Source of the DNA: Bradyrhizobium sp. PSBB068
GTDB taxonomy: Bacteria; Pseudomonadota; Alphaproteobacteria; Rhizobiales; Xanthobacteraceae
Reading direction: 5' to 3'
Assembly (NCBI GenBank): GCA_016839165.1
Contig: CP069300.1
Coordinates: forward strand, 1,302,001 to 1,366,000
Length of the DNA: 64,000 nucleotides
The translations under genes were made by a program, and so were the position numbers. The notes under the pieces were generated by a model. It made no database searches and was not told where the DNA came from. It saw only the letters and a list, made by a program, of their open reading frames with translations. Each line of letters begins with the position of its first letter. The stretch's first letter is position 1. Positions 35,301-43,166 of the stretch are shown one piece after another.

Positions 35301-35329
35301 TTGACACGGCCCGCGCCGGGTGGTGTGTA
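35301..35329 (+). promoter_or_regulatory. trpL promoter
   Basis: TTGACA at 35301-35306 and TGTGTA at 35324-35329, spaced 17 bases apart. A start seven bases after the -10 would be 35336, exactly the A of the trpL start codon. This implies a leaderless leader-peptide mRNA, as described for rhizobial trpL. The intergenic stretch 35159-35500 holds this promoter, trpL and the attenuator. Confidence 0.7.
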
Positions 35330-35335
35330 GCGGCC

Positions 35336-35386
35336 ATGAGCACCGTTGCCAGTCCATCCCGTCGTTGGTGGCCCACCTTCTCATAG
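35336..35386 (+). CDS. trpL: trp leader peptide
   Basis: 16 codons reading MSTVASPSRRWWPTFS then TAG, with two adjacent Trp codons at positions 11-12. It lies 114 bases before trpE(G). Ribosome stalling at the Trp codons under tryptophan shortage would favour read-through into trpE(G). In rhizobia the attenuated transcript (rnTrpL) and the peptide (peTrpL) are also reported to act in trans. There is no ribosome-binding site before the ATG, in keeping with leaderless translation. Confidence 0.85.
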   Translation: MSTVASPSRRWWPTFS

Positions 35387-35454
35387 GTGGCCGGTGCGTT
35401 TTCATTTTCTCAAAAACGTCGAAGGTCGCCATCGCAGTGCGACGGTCTCCTTCG
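35366..35454 (+). promoter_or_regulatory. trp attenuator region
   Basis: The Trp codons lie in a self-complementary stretch GGTGGCCCACC. A following hairpin GGCCCACC / GGTGGCC (35370-35392) leads into TTTTCATTTTCT. A second, CGAAGG-TCGC / GCGA...CCTTCG (35420-35454), is followed by TTTGT. Either could be the terminator and the competing pairings the antiterminator; I cannot decide between them without folding. Confidence 0.6.
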
Positions 35455-35500
35455 TTTGTCCTGTGTGGCGCTCTCTTCCCAAGTTTCGTAAGAGGATCAC

Positions 35501-37666
35501 ATGAACAGGACAGTCTTCTCCCTGCCGGCCAAGAGCGAATACCTGACCAATGGCGGCCTTGCGGTCGCCCGCGTGGTCGAGCAGTTCACCGGCGGCGCCA
35601 ATCGCCTCGATGATCTGATCGCGCTGCTCGACCGCCGCCGCGGCGTGGTGCTGTCCTCGGGCACCACGGTGCCGGGCCGCTACGAGAGCTTCGACCTCGG
35701 CTTTGCCGATCCGCCGCTGGTGCTGGAAACCTCGGGCACCGATTTCTCGTTGCAGGCGCTGAACCCGCGCGGCGAGGTGCTGATCGCCTTTCTCGGCGAC
35801 GTGCTGCGCGAGCCCTGCGTCGTGATCTCGGAGCGCAGCGCGACAAGGCTTGCAGGCCATATCATCCGCGGCGAAGCGCCGGTCGAGGAAGACCAGCGCA
35901 CCCGCCGCGCCAGCGTGATGTCGCTGGTGCGCGACATGGTGGCGGCGTTCACCTCCAATGCCGATCCGCTGCTCGGCCTGTTCGGCGCCTTCGCCTACGA
36001 CCTCGTGTTCCAGATCGAGGACCTCGTGCAGAAGCGCGCCCGCGAGGCCGACCAGCGCGATATCGTGCTGTACGTGCCGGACCGGCTCTTGGCCTATGAC
36101 CGCGCCACCGGTCGCGGCGTGGCGCTGAATTACGAGTTTGCGTGGAAGGGCAAATCCACCGCCGGCCAGTCGCACGAGACCGCGCCGAGCCTCTATGCCA
36201 AGACCGACCGGCAGGGCTTTGCCGATCACGCCGCGGGCGAATATCAGGCGACCGTCGAAGTGGCGCGCGCGGCGTTCGCCCGCGGCGACCTGTTTGAGGC
36301 GGTGCCGGGGCAGCTGTTCGCCGAGCCCTGCGAGCGCTCGCCGGCGGAAGTGTTCCAGCGGCTCTGCCGCATCAATCCGTCGCCCTACGGCGCGCTGATG
36401 AATCTCGGCGACGGCGAATTCCTGGTCTCCGCCTCGCCCGAGATGTTCGTGCGCTCCGACGGCCGCCGGGTCGAGACCTGCCCGATCTCGGGCACCATCG
36501 CGCGTGGCTCGGATTCGATCGGCGATGCCGAGCAGATCCGCAAGCTGCTGAACTCGGAGAAGGACGAGTTCGAGCTCAACATGTGCACCGACGTCGACCG
36601 CAACGACAAGGCGCGCGTCTGCGTGCCCGGCACCATCAAGGTGCTGGCGCGGCGCCAGATCGAGACCTACTCAAAGCTGTTCCACACCGTCGACCACGTC
36701 GAGGGCATGCTGCGGCCGGGCTTCGATTCGCTCGATGCGTTCCTGACCCATGCCTGGGCGGTCACCGTCACGGGTGCACCGAAGCTGTGGGCGATGCAGT
36801 TCGTCGAGGACCATGAGCGGTCGCCGCGGCGCTGGTACGCCGGCGCGATCGGCTGCGTCAATTTCGACGGCAGCATCAACACCGGCCTCACCATCCGCAC
36901 CATCCGTATGAAGGATGGCCTCGCCGAGGTGCGCGTCGGCGCCACCTGCCTGTTCGACTCCGATCCCGCCGCAGAGGACCGCGAGTGCCAGGTCAAGGCC
37001 GCGGCGCTGTTCCAGGCCCTGCGCGGCGATCCGCCGAAGCCGCTGTCCGATTTCGCACCCGATGCCACCGGCTCCGGCAAGAACGTGCTCTTGATCGATC
37101 ATGACGACAGTTTCGTCCACATGCTGGCGGATTACTTCCGCCAGGTCGGCGCCAACGTCACCGTGGTCCGGCACATCCATGCCCAGGACATGCTCAAGAA
37201 GAAGGGCTGGGATCTTCTGGTGCTGTCGCCCGGGCCGGGCCGTCCGGAGGATTTTGGCATCGCGAAGACCATCGATACCGCGCTGGAAAAGAAGCTGCCG
37301 ATCTTCGGCGTCTGCCTCGGCGTGCAGGCGATCGGCGAATATTTCGGCGGTGAGCTCGGCCAGCTCGCCCAGCCCGCGCATGGCCGTCCCTCGCGCGTGC
37401 AGGTGCGCGGCGGCCGGCTGATGCATAATCTGCCGAACGAGATCGTGATCGGCCGCTACCACTCGCTCTATGTCGAGCGTGACAGCGTGCCCGAGGTGCT
37501 GGCGGTGACCGCGACCACCGAAGACGGCGTCGCGATGGTGATCGAGCACAAGACCCTGCCGGTCGGCGGCGTGCAATTCCATCCGGAATCGCTGATGTCG
37601 CTCGGCAACGAGGTCGGCCTGCGCATTGTCGAGAATGCATTCCGGCTGAATCCGCCGGCCAATTGA
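35501..37666 (+). CDS. trpE(G): Fused anthranilate synthase TrpE(G)
   Basis: 721 aa. TrpE is N-terminal (to about residue 515): the chorismate-binding core includes [44 protein letters not shown] and AVTVTGAPK. TrpG follows (from about 528, [19 protein letters not shown]), with the glutaminase Cys in GVCLGVQA and His in QFHPES. The fusion makes anthranilate from chorismate and glutamine without a separate subunit and is typical of Rhizobiales. The start ATG at 35501 follows AGAGGA. Expression is controlled by the upstream trpL attenuator. The apt gene starts 14 bases downstream. Confidence 0.96.
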   Translation: MNRTVFSLPAKSEYLTNGGLAVARVVEQFTGGANRLDDLIALLDRRRGVVLSSGTTVPGRYESFDLGFADPPLVLETSGTDFSLQALNPRGEVLIAFLGDVLREPCVVISERSATRLAGHIIRGEAPVEEDQRTRRASVMSLVRDMVAAFTSNADPLLGLFGAFAYDLVFQIEDLVQKRAREADQRDIVLYVPDRLLAYDRATGRGVALNYEFAWKGKSTAGQSHETAPSLYAKTDRQGFADHAAGEYQATVEVARAAFARGDLFEAVPGQLFAEPCERSPAEVFQRLCRINPSPYGALMNLGDGEFLVSASPEMFVRSDGRRVETCPISGTIARGSDSIGDAEQIRKLLNSEKDEFELNMCTDVDRNDKARVCVPGTIKVLARRQIETYSKLFHTVDHVEGMLRPGFDSLDAFLTHAWAVTVTGAPKLWAMQFVEDHERSPRRWYAGAIGCVNFDGSINTGLTIRTIRMKDGLAEVRVGATCLFDSDPAAEDRECQVKAAALFQALRGDPPKPLSDFAPDATGSGKNVLLIDHDDSFVHMLADYFRQVGANVTVVRHIHAQDMLKKKGWDLLVLSPGPGRPEDFGIAKTIDTALEKKLPIFGVCLGVQAIGEYFGGELGQLAQPAHGRPSRVQVRGGRLMHNLPNEIVIGRYHSLYVERDSVPEVLAVTATTEDGVAMVIEHKTLPVGGVQFHPESLMSLGNEVGLRIVENAFRLNPPAN

Positions 37667-37680
37667 GGATTGCGAAACCA

Positions 37681-38220
37681 ATGACCTTCGACCACGACAT
37701 CAAGGCGACCGTTCGCACCATCCCGGACTACCCGAAGAAGGGCATCCTGTTTCGCGACATCACGACGTTGCTGGCGGATGCCCGCGCCTTCCGCCGCGCG
37801 GTCGATGAGCTGGTGCATCCCTGGGCCGGGGCCAAGGTCGACAAGGTCGCGGGCATCGAGGCGCGCGGCTTCATCCTCGGCGGCGCGGTGGCGCATCAGC
37901 TCTCCGCCGGCTTCGTGCCGATCCGCAAGAAGGGCAAGCTGCCGCACACCACGGTGCGGATCGCCTACTCGCTGGAATACGGCATCGACGAGATGGAGAT
38001 GCACGCCGACGCGGTGCAGCCCGGCGAGCGCGTGATCCTGGTCGACGATCTGATCGCGACCGGCGGCACCGCGGAGGGCGCGGTGAAGCTGCTGCGCCAG
38101 ATCGGCGCCAATGTGGTCGCCGCCTGCTTCATCGTCGACCTGCCCGATCTCGGCGGCGCGGCGAAGCTGCGCGCGATGGACGTGCCGGTGCGCACGCTGA
38201 TGGCGTTCGAGGGGCACTAA
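37681..38220 (+). CDS. apt: Adenine phosphoribosyltransferase
   Basis: 179 aa, normal length. It converts adenine and PRPP to AMP in purine salvage. The PRPP-binding motif is [14 protein letters not shown], and the adenine-site region [17 protein letters not shown] and the flexible loop [10 protein letters not shown] are present. The ATG at 37681 gives [22 protein letters not shown]. It lies 14 bases after trpE(G) and is probably co-transcribed. A short palindrome follows. Confidence 0.95.
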   Translation: MTFDHDIKATVRTIPDYPKKGILFRDITTLLADARAFRRAVDELVHPWAGAKVDKVAGIEARGFILGGAVAHQLSAGFVPIRKKGKLPHTTVRIAYSLEYGIDEMEMHADAVQPGERVILVDDLIATGGTAEGAVKLLRQIGANVVAACFIVDLPDLGGAAKLRAMDVPVRTLMAFEGH

Positions 38221-38228
38221 CCCTCCAC

Positions 38229-38254
38229 GTCGTCCCGGCGAAGGCCGGAACGAC
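38229..38254. terminator. Minimal GTCGTCCCGGC-family hairpin
   Basis: GTCGTCCCGGC and GCCGGAACGAC separated by only GAAG: a one-arm version of the larger repeat family that folds into an 11-bp hairpin with a GNRA-like loop. It lies between convergent apt and the ATPase gene, where it can act as a terminator or mRNA end. Confidence 0.75.
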
Positions 38255-38256
38255 AA

Positions 38257-38925
38257 TCATCCCCGCTGCAGCAGCATGCTCAACTCGAGATCGCGGAACG
38301 TGGTGTAATTCCGCCGGATCCACTGATGCAGCTCGGTCGATGAATCCTTCTCCTGGCGCAGATAGCCGGTGAAGGAGAAGGTCAGCCGGTCGATATAGGT
38401 CTTCAGGAACACCGGCAGCGCGCGGAAGCGCAGCACCCGGCTGCTGGTCATGACCGGCGGCAACTCGCCGCGCACCACGAATTCATTGTCGATGACGATC
38501 AGCGCGTTCGGCGGGATCAGGCCTTGCAGCATCTGGTAGCCGCGCACCGAAGCGCGGTCGGTATCGGCGACGTACAGGATGACGGGCGCGACGCGGCGGC
38601 GCAGCGCCTCCTTCATCAGCCCGATCTGGTCGCACATTTTGAAGAATTCGTCGAAGGCGTGGTAGCCGAGGTCGACCACCTTGGCGATGCCGTCATTGAC
38701 GATGACGCGGTCCATCAGCTGCATCTTGCCGTAGGTGTCGATCACGTCGGCGGTTTCCGTGATCCGCGGCAGGTAGTCGAGCAGCGACGGCTCCTTCAGG
38801 TTGATGTCGTAGCAGAGCACGTCGCCGTTCTTGAGCAGCAGGAATTCCGCAAGCAGCCGTGCGATCAGCGTCTTGCCGACCTGCGGGCGGGGCGAGCAGA
38901 TGATGTAGACGGGCGTGGATGACAT
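38257..38925 (-). CDS. Orphan P-loop ATPase, deviant ParA/MinD-like (second of pair)
   Basis: 222 aa. The N-terminus YIICSPRPQVGKTLIARLLAEF is a Walker A in the ParA/MinD position but without the signature lysine (K-G-G-x-x-K-T). AKVVDLGYHAF serves as Walker B region. LIPPNALIVIDNEFV and a basic C-terminus follow. It has no DNA-binding helix-turn-helix, no parB gene and no parS site nearby. It lies 107 bases downstream of another ParA-like gene in the same direction and may partner it. Function is unknown; positioning of a protein complex is one possibility. Confidence 0.7.
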   Translation of the reverse strand: MSSTPVYIICSPRPQVGKTLIARLLAEFLLLKNGDVLCYDINLKEPSLLDYLPRITETADVIDTYGKMQLMDRVIVNDGIAKVVDLGYHAFDEFFKMCDQIGLMKEALRRRVAPVILYVADTDRASVRGYQMLQGLIPPNALIVIDNEFVVRGELPPVMTSSRVLRFRALPVFLKTYIDRLTFSFTGYLRQEKDSSTELHQWIRRNYTTFRDLELSMLLQRG

Positions 38926-39032
38926 CGCCCGCTATATCAGGCCAAATTTTCGTCTAATCCAGCCCCGTCGTCGCCCCGCGCGCCACTTTTTTCGCTGCTC
39001 CCTGGCACGATTTTTCGCCGCCCAGGCCGCGG

Positions 39033-39776
39033 CTATTTTTCGCCCTTGGCTGACTTGGCGCCGACCAGGTCGGTCAGCTTGATCCGGTCGTACTCGCTCC
39101 ACACATTGGCGAGCCAGTGCCGGACATAGCCGCGCAGCACGAACGAATAATTCGCGGCGTCGTCGTTGATGCCCTTGTTGGCGACGAATTTCAGGAACGG
39201 AACCGAGGACACCTCGACCTGCTCATAGGCCATTTCGTTGAGCTTGGGGATCGTGAGGTCGGTCGCGTCCTTGATGCGGTGGAAGTAGGAATTGTAGGTC
39301 GCCTGGTCCCACTGGAAGAACTGGGTGTCGTTGATGAAGTTCTTCACCAGGAAATATTTCGCGCCGCCCATGAAGCCGGCGGTCTCGGCGATCTCGTCCA
39401 GCGAGGCGATCGAGGGGCCGAGGATGTGGAACACGGCGAAGGTGATCTGACCGGAGCGCGCCGCATCGAGGAAGCCGATGTCGCGCAGCGAGGCCAGCGC
39501 GGGCGACAACAGGCCAGCGCGGACGTCGATCACGGTGACCGCGGGGCCCGAGTTCAGCGTATCGAAGATCTTCATCTGGTCCGCGGTCGTCGTCATGTCG
39601 ACGATCTCGGTGATGTCGGGATGGAAGCGCTTCAGCGTGCCGCGCGGCGACTCGGTGTCGAACGCCCGGGTCTGCACATTGTTGGCACTGAAATAGTCCA
39701 GGAGCGTCCGCGAGACGGTGGTCTTGCCGACCCCGCCCTTGTCAGCGCCCACCACGATCACAACCGGCTTTGCCAT
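39033..39776 (-). CDS. Orphan ParA-like ATPase (first of pair)
   Basis: 247 aa from the ATG at 39776. Walker A is VVGADKGGVGKTTVSRTLLDYF with the deviant K-G-G-x-G-K-T-T lysine, so it can dimerise in ParA/MinD fashion. AVTVIDVRAGLL is the Walker B/switch II region. The middle carries KYFLVKNFINDTQFF (guanine-like specificity strand), and the C-terminal half is helical and basic. It has no amphipathic MinD tail. The neighbours are another P-loop ATPase and no replication origin genes. A pair of 10-bp direct repeats lies about 100-140 bases upstream. Confidence 0.8.
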   Translation of the reverse strand: MAKPVVIVVGADKGGVGKTTVSRTLLDYFSANNVQTRAFDTESPRGTLKRFHPDITEIVDMTTTADQMKIFDTLNSGPAVTVIDVRAGLLSPALASLRDIGFLDAARSGQITFAVFHILGPSIASLDEIAETAGFMGGAKYFLVKNFINDTQFFQWDQATYNSYFHRIKDATDLTIPKLNEMAYEQVEVSSVPFLKFVANKGINDDAANYSFVLRGYVRHWLANVWSEYDRIKLTDLVGAKSAKGEK

Positions 39777-39872
39777 GGAAATCCCTTGAAAGCGCGCTCC
39801 CGACCGCGATGGCGATCGGCAAGTCCCCACACCTGCTTTGGGCGCGAACATGGCAGAAACAAGGGAGAATTC

Positions 39873-39917
39873 AATTCCTTAAGGCGCCCACGAGCGGTTT
39901 GGTGGGGAATTCCTTAA
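39873..39917. repeat. Two AATTCCTTAA direct repeats upstream of the ParA-like gene
   Basis: AATTCCTTAA occurs at 39873-39882 and 39908-39917, start to start 35 bases. Both lie in the leader region of the leftward ParA-like gene and could be a regulator's tandem site. No known box was matched. Confidence 0.55.
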
Positions 39918-39935
39918 TGGACTGAGTAGGCTAGG

Positions 39936-39980
39936 GCATGATCCGGAAAACTGCGCAGCGGTTGTCCGGGAAGCTCATGC
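39936..39980. repeat. Palindromic repeat, GCATGATCCGGAA family (copy 3)
   Basis: GGCATGATCCGGAAAA on the left and TCCGGGAAGCTCATGC on the right, sharing the GCATGATCCGGA core with 10062 and 10982. It lies just after the M48 protease stop codon (40003) in that gene's 3' region. Confidence 0.7.
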
Positions 39981-40002
39981 CCAAATCAAGGAGCTCGCGC
40001 GA

Positions 40003-41247
40003 TCAGCGATGCCGTCCCCAAGGACCTTGGAGAGGGCCTTGGAGTGGGTCCAGCGGCCCCAGCGGTCCCTGCCTTGGGCCGGTGCCCGGCAGCGGCGGCG
40101 GATTGTTCGGCTGCGCGGGCGGCGTGTCGCCCCACGGGCCATGGGTGACCGGCGGAGGTTGATCGCCTGGCAGCGGCGGCTGGTCCTGCGGCGCCGTCGC
40201 GTCCGTCTCATCCGGCAGCGCCAGCGGGCCGGGGTCATGACCGCCGGCATATTTCACCAGGGCATCGACCCGGGATTTCACCGACGGGTGGGTGGCGAAC
40301 AGGTCGGCGAAGCCCTCGCGCGGATTGTCGACGCAGAGTTCCATTACCGCCGAGGTGGCTCCCGGCAGCTCGCCGCGATTCTCGATCTTGCGCAGCGCCG
40401 AAATCATCGCATCGGGATTCTTGGTCAGCTCGACCGATCCGGCATCGGCGAGAAATTCGCGCGACCGCGACAGTGCGAGCTTGACCACCTGCGACAGCAG
40501 CCAGGCCAGCATGATCAATGCGACCGCGATGATGATGACGACGATCGCGCCGCCGCCCGAACCCTTGCTGTCGCGATCCGAGGAGGAGGACGATGATCGC
40601 GAGGATGACGAGGACGACCAGCCGCCTCCGCCGCCGCTCCACGACAGATTTGTGAACAGGCGGAAGAACAGTTCGCCGAAGAAGCCGACCACGCCGGCGA
40701 TGATCACCGCGATCACCATCAGTTGCACGTCGCCGTTCTTGATGTGGGTGAGCTCGTGGCCGAGCACGGCCTCGATCTCCTGGTCGTTCAGCGCTCTCAG
40801 AAGACCCGTGGTGACCGTGACGGCGTATTGGCGCGGGTTGAGGCCGGTCGCGAACGCATTCAGCGCCGGGCTGTCCATCACCTTCAGCTTCGGCATCTGG
40901 ATGCCGCGCGAGATGCAGAGGTTTTCCAGCAGATTGTAGAGCCGCGGCTGCTGCTGCCGCGTCACGCTTTCGCCGCCGGTGACGGCGTCGATCATCTTCT
41001 GGTGGAAGAAATAGGCGATTACGATCCAGGCCGCTGCCGCGATCGTCGCCCACGGGAAGGCCGAGACCAGATCCCGCGAGGCCCGCGTCAAATAATATTC
41101 GGCCGTGCGGCTGCTATCGATCATCACTTCCGCGACCAGCGCGCCGGCATAGACCAGCACGTAGATCAGCAGGAACAGGCCGGCGAGCAGCAGCATCGAA
41201 CGAAACTTGTTCGATGCGATATGCGTGTAGAGACCATAGGCGGCCAT
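40003..41247 (-). CDS. M48 family membrane zinc metalloprotease, HtpX-like, with low-complexity loop and tail
   Basis: 414 aa. Two N-terminal membrane helices precede the zinc motif HELTHIKNGD; a third helix pair follows. Between them lies an unusual Gly/Ser run (SGGGGGWSSSSSS...SSSSSS) of about 40 residues. The REFLADAGSVELTKNP region gives the third ligand. After the protease core (about 330) is a Pro/Gln/Gly-rich tail with repeated GP-L/W motifs including two GPWG. It is paired with lemA upstream (40-base gap), a combination common in bacteria. The substrate is unknown. It is a paralogue of the HtpX at 2315-3247. Confidence 0.9.
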   Translation of the reverse strand: MAAYGLYTHIASNKFRSMLLLAGLFLLIYVLVYAGALVAEVMIDSSRTAEYYLTRASRDLVSAFPWATIAAAAWIVIAYFFHQKMIDAVTGGESVTRQQQPRLYNLLENLCISRGIQMPKLKVMDSPALNAFATGLNPRQYAVTVTTGLLRALNDQEIEAVLGHELTHIKNGDVQLMVIAVIIAGVVGFFGELFFRLFTNLSWSGGGGGWSSSSSSRSSSSSSDRDSKGSGGGAIVVIIIAVALIMLAWLLSQVVKLALSRSREFLADAGSVELTKNPDAMISALRKIENRGELPGATSAVMELCVDNPREGFADLFATHPSVKSRVDALVKYAGGHDPGPLALPDETDATAPQDQPPLPGDQPPPVTHGPWGDTPPAQPNNPPPLPGTGPRQGPLGPLDPLQGPLQGPWGRHR

Positions 41248-41281
41248 GACGGAGCAGCCTCTCGCCGGAGCGCGTTGCGCC

Positions 41282-41842
41282 TCAGAACTTCACGCTCGGT
41301 GCCGCCTCGACTTCCGTACGGCTGGCGCCGAGGTCGAAGAAATCCTTGCGGGTGAAGCCGAACATGCCGGCGAACAACGCGGCCGGCATCTGCTGGATGC
41401 CGGTGTTGTATTCCTGGACCGCGTTGTTGAAGAAGCGGCGGCTGGCGGCGATCTTGTTCTCGAGGTCGGACAGCTCCGAGGCGAGCTGCTGGAAATTGGC
41501 GTTGGCCTTGAGGTCCGGATAGGCCTCCGACAGCGCGATCAGGCGGCCGAGCGCGCCGGAGAGTTGGTTCTCCGCCGCCGAGACCTGGGCCGGCCCCTGT
41601 GCCGAGATCGCCGAATTGCGCGCCTTGATGACGTCGTCGAGCGTGCCGCGCTCATGGGAGGCATAGCCCTTCACGGTCTCGACCAGATTCGGGATCAGGT
41701 CGTGGCGCTGCTTGAGTTGCACGTCGATGTCGGCAAAGGCCTGGCTGACCCGCTGGCCGAGCGCGACGAGCCGGTTGTAGGCGCCGAACGCAAACAGCAC
41801 GAGAAGGACGATGACGCCGATAACGATCCAGCTGGTCGACAT
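41282..41842 (-). CDS. lemA: LemA family protein
   Basis: 186 aa. One N-terminal transmembrane helix (IVIGVIVLLVLFAFGAYNRLV) is followed by a helical bundle with the family signatures AFADIDVQLKQRHDLIPNLV, ENQLSGALGRLIALSEAYPD and EYNTGIQ-x-x-P. The ATG at 41842 is the family start; the frame upstream belongs to a repeat. It is first of a two-gene unit with the M48 protease, suggesting that they act together in the envelope. The exact role is unknown. Confidence 0.93.
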   Translation of the reverse strand: MSTSWIVIGVIVLLVLFAFGAYNRLVALGQRVSQAFADIDVQLKQRHDLIPNLVETVKGYASHERGTLDDVIKARNSAISAQGPAQVSAAENQLSGALGRLIALSEAYPDLKANANFQQLASELSDLENKIAASRRFFNNAVQEYNTGIQQMPAALFAGMFGFTRKDFFDLGASRTEVEAAPSVKF

Positions 41843-41965
41843 GACAGGGCAACTCCTGATGGACGAGACGGCGGCACCGTAGCCCAAGATCGGGGCGCAG
41901 GGCAGCCCGCCGCGAAAAGGTGGGCAAAGGGTTGGTCGGTGATGGTGTCCAATTAGTTCAAAGGC

Positions 41966-42084
41966 GTCGTCCCGGCGAAGGCCGGGACCCATACGCCGCG
42001 GCCCGTGGAAAGGGCACAAGCGGCGTCGGCTTTGCTTCACGACCGAGATCGGTGGTTATGGGTCCCGGCCTTCGCCGGGACGAC
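41966..42084. repeat. Palindromic repeat, GTCGTCCCGGC family (copy 4), overlapping rsm22
   Basis: Outer arms GTCGTCCCGGC...GGACCCATACGCCGCGG and ATGGGTCCCGGCC...CGGGACGAC. The right arm is inside the rsm22 reading frame: the last nine codons and the TAA of that gene are made from it. Confidence 0.9.
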
Positions 42085-43063
42085 GCAGGCTGTTGGTCTC
42101 GACCGCATCGCCCCAGCGCCAGCGCCGGGCGCGCGCGTAGTCGGCCTTGGCGCGTCGGGGGACCCTGGCGACGGCGACGCCCTCCGCCGTGCACAGCTTG
42201 GCCGCAATCTCGACCTTGCCGACATCCGGTTGCGCGAGCACGCGCGATGGTCGGTTCTCAACCCGCGCGCGGCTCAGCGCGACATAGGCGAAGCGCTCGT
42301 CCTCGAACGGTGCGTCGGCGCCCTTGACCTGCTTGTGCGCGCGCGAGCGCTGCAGCCGCTGCGAGAAATGGCACCAGTCGGGCGCGACCAGCGGACAGTC
42401 GCCGTCATGCGGGCAGGGGGCAATCACATGCGCGCCGGCGGCGATCAATCGCGCGCGCAGCGCGATGATCCGCGCGTAGCCCGCGGGGGTGCCGGGTTCG
42501 ACGACCAGCAGGGTATCCTTCGTTTGCTCCCACATGACATCGGTGAGCGCGTTGCGTTCGGCATCACCGAGCTCGTTGATGATGTAGCTCGCGATCACGA
42601 GATCGGCGGCCTCGGCATGCGCTGCATAAACGCGGGCCTGGCCGAGCTCGTAGGTGATGCGGCGCAGGCGGTCACTCCGGCGCGTGAGGTCGAGCGCCAG
42701 CGTGCGCAGGGCCTCATTGGCATCGAGCAGAGTGAACTCGTGCAACGACGGGAAGGCTTCCGCAGCCGCCCAGCTCGCCGTCCCCGGCCCGGCTCCGACA
42801 TCGAGCAGGCTGGTGGGCGCGAAATCCGGCCGGATCTCCGTCAGTGCATTAAGGCTCGCCACCACGGCGGCATAGGTCGCGGGCATCCGCGCCACGGCGT
42901 AGGCCAGCGCATCGGTCTCGGTCCTGATCGTTCCGGAGCCGCCGCCTTCGCGATAGGTCTGCGAGATAATGGCTGCACGGCCGGCGGCGTCGCTGCGCGA
43001 CAGGCCTTCGAGCCGGGCGTTGAGGGCCGCGCGGAGTTCAGCAGGTAGGTCCGGTGAGGTCAT
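42056..43063 (-). CDS. Rsm22-type small ribosomal subunit methyltransferase-like protein
   Basis: 335 aa. The AdoMet-binding core is LLDVGAGPGTASWAAAEAFP with LHEFTLLDANEAL as the next strand and DLVIASYIINELG as motif IV. A Cys cluster CPHDGDCPLVAPDWCHF may bind iron-sulfur, as proposed for mitochondrial Rsm22. The bacterial role is not settled; rRNA methylation is inferred. Start ATG 43063. The C-terminal nine residues RRPGEGRDP are the translation of a palindromic repeat, so the native C-terminus has been replaced or extended. The stop is TAA inside the repeat. Confidence 0.88.
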   Translation of the reverse strand: MTSPDLPAELRAALNARLEGLSRSDAAGRAAIISQTYREGGGSGTIRTETDALAYAVARMPATYAAVVASLNALTEIRPDFAPTSLLDVGAGPGTASWAAAEAFPSLHEFTLLDANEALRTLALDLTRRSDRLRRITYELGQARVYAAHAEAADLVIASYIINELGDAERNALTDVMWEQTKDTLLVVEPGTPAGYARIIALRARLIAAGAHVIAPCPHDGDCPLVAPDWCHFSQRLQRSRAHKQVKGADAPFEDERFAYVALSRARVENRPSRVLAQPDVGKVEIAAKLCTAEGVAVARVPRRAKADYARARRWRWGDAVETNSLRRPGEGRDP

Positions 43064-43079
43064 GTGCCGTCATTTCTAC

Positions 43080-43155
43080 GTCATTCCGGGGCGGCGCAGC
43101 CGAACCCGGAATCTCGAGATTCCGGGTTCGGTGCTGCGCACCGCCCCGGAATGAC
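43080..43155. repeat. Palindromic repeat, GTCATTCCGGGG family (copy 2)
   Basis: Compact copy: GTCATTCCGGGGCGG... and ...CCGCCCCGGAATGAC with central ATCTCGAGAT and inner CCGAACCCGGA arms. It lies between the smc stop and the rsm22 start codon, so it is in the 5' leader of rsm22 and the 3' region of smc. Confidence 0.88.
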
Positions 43156-43166
43156 GACATCGTATC

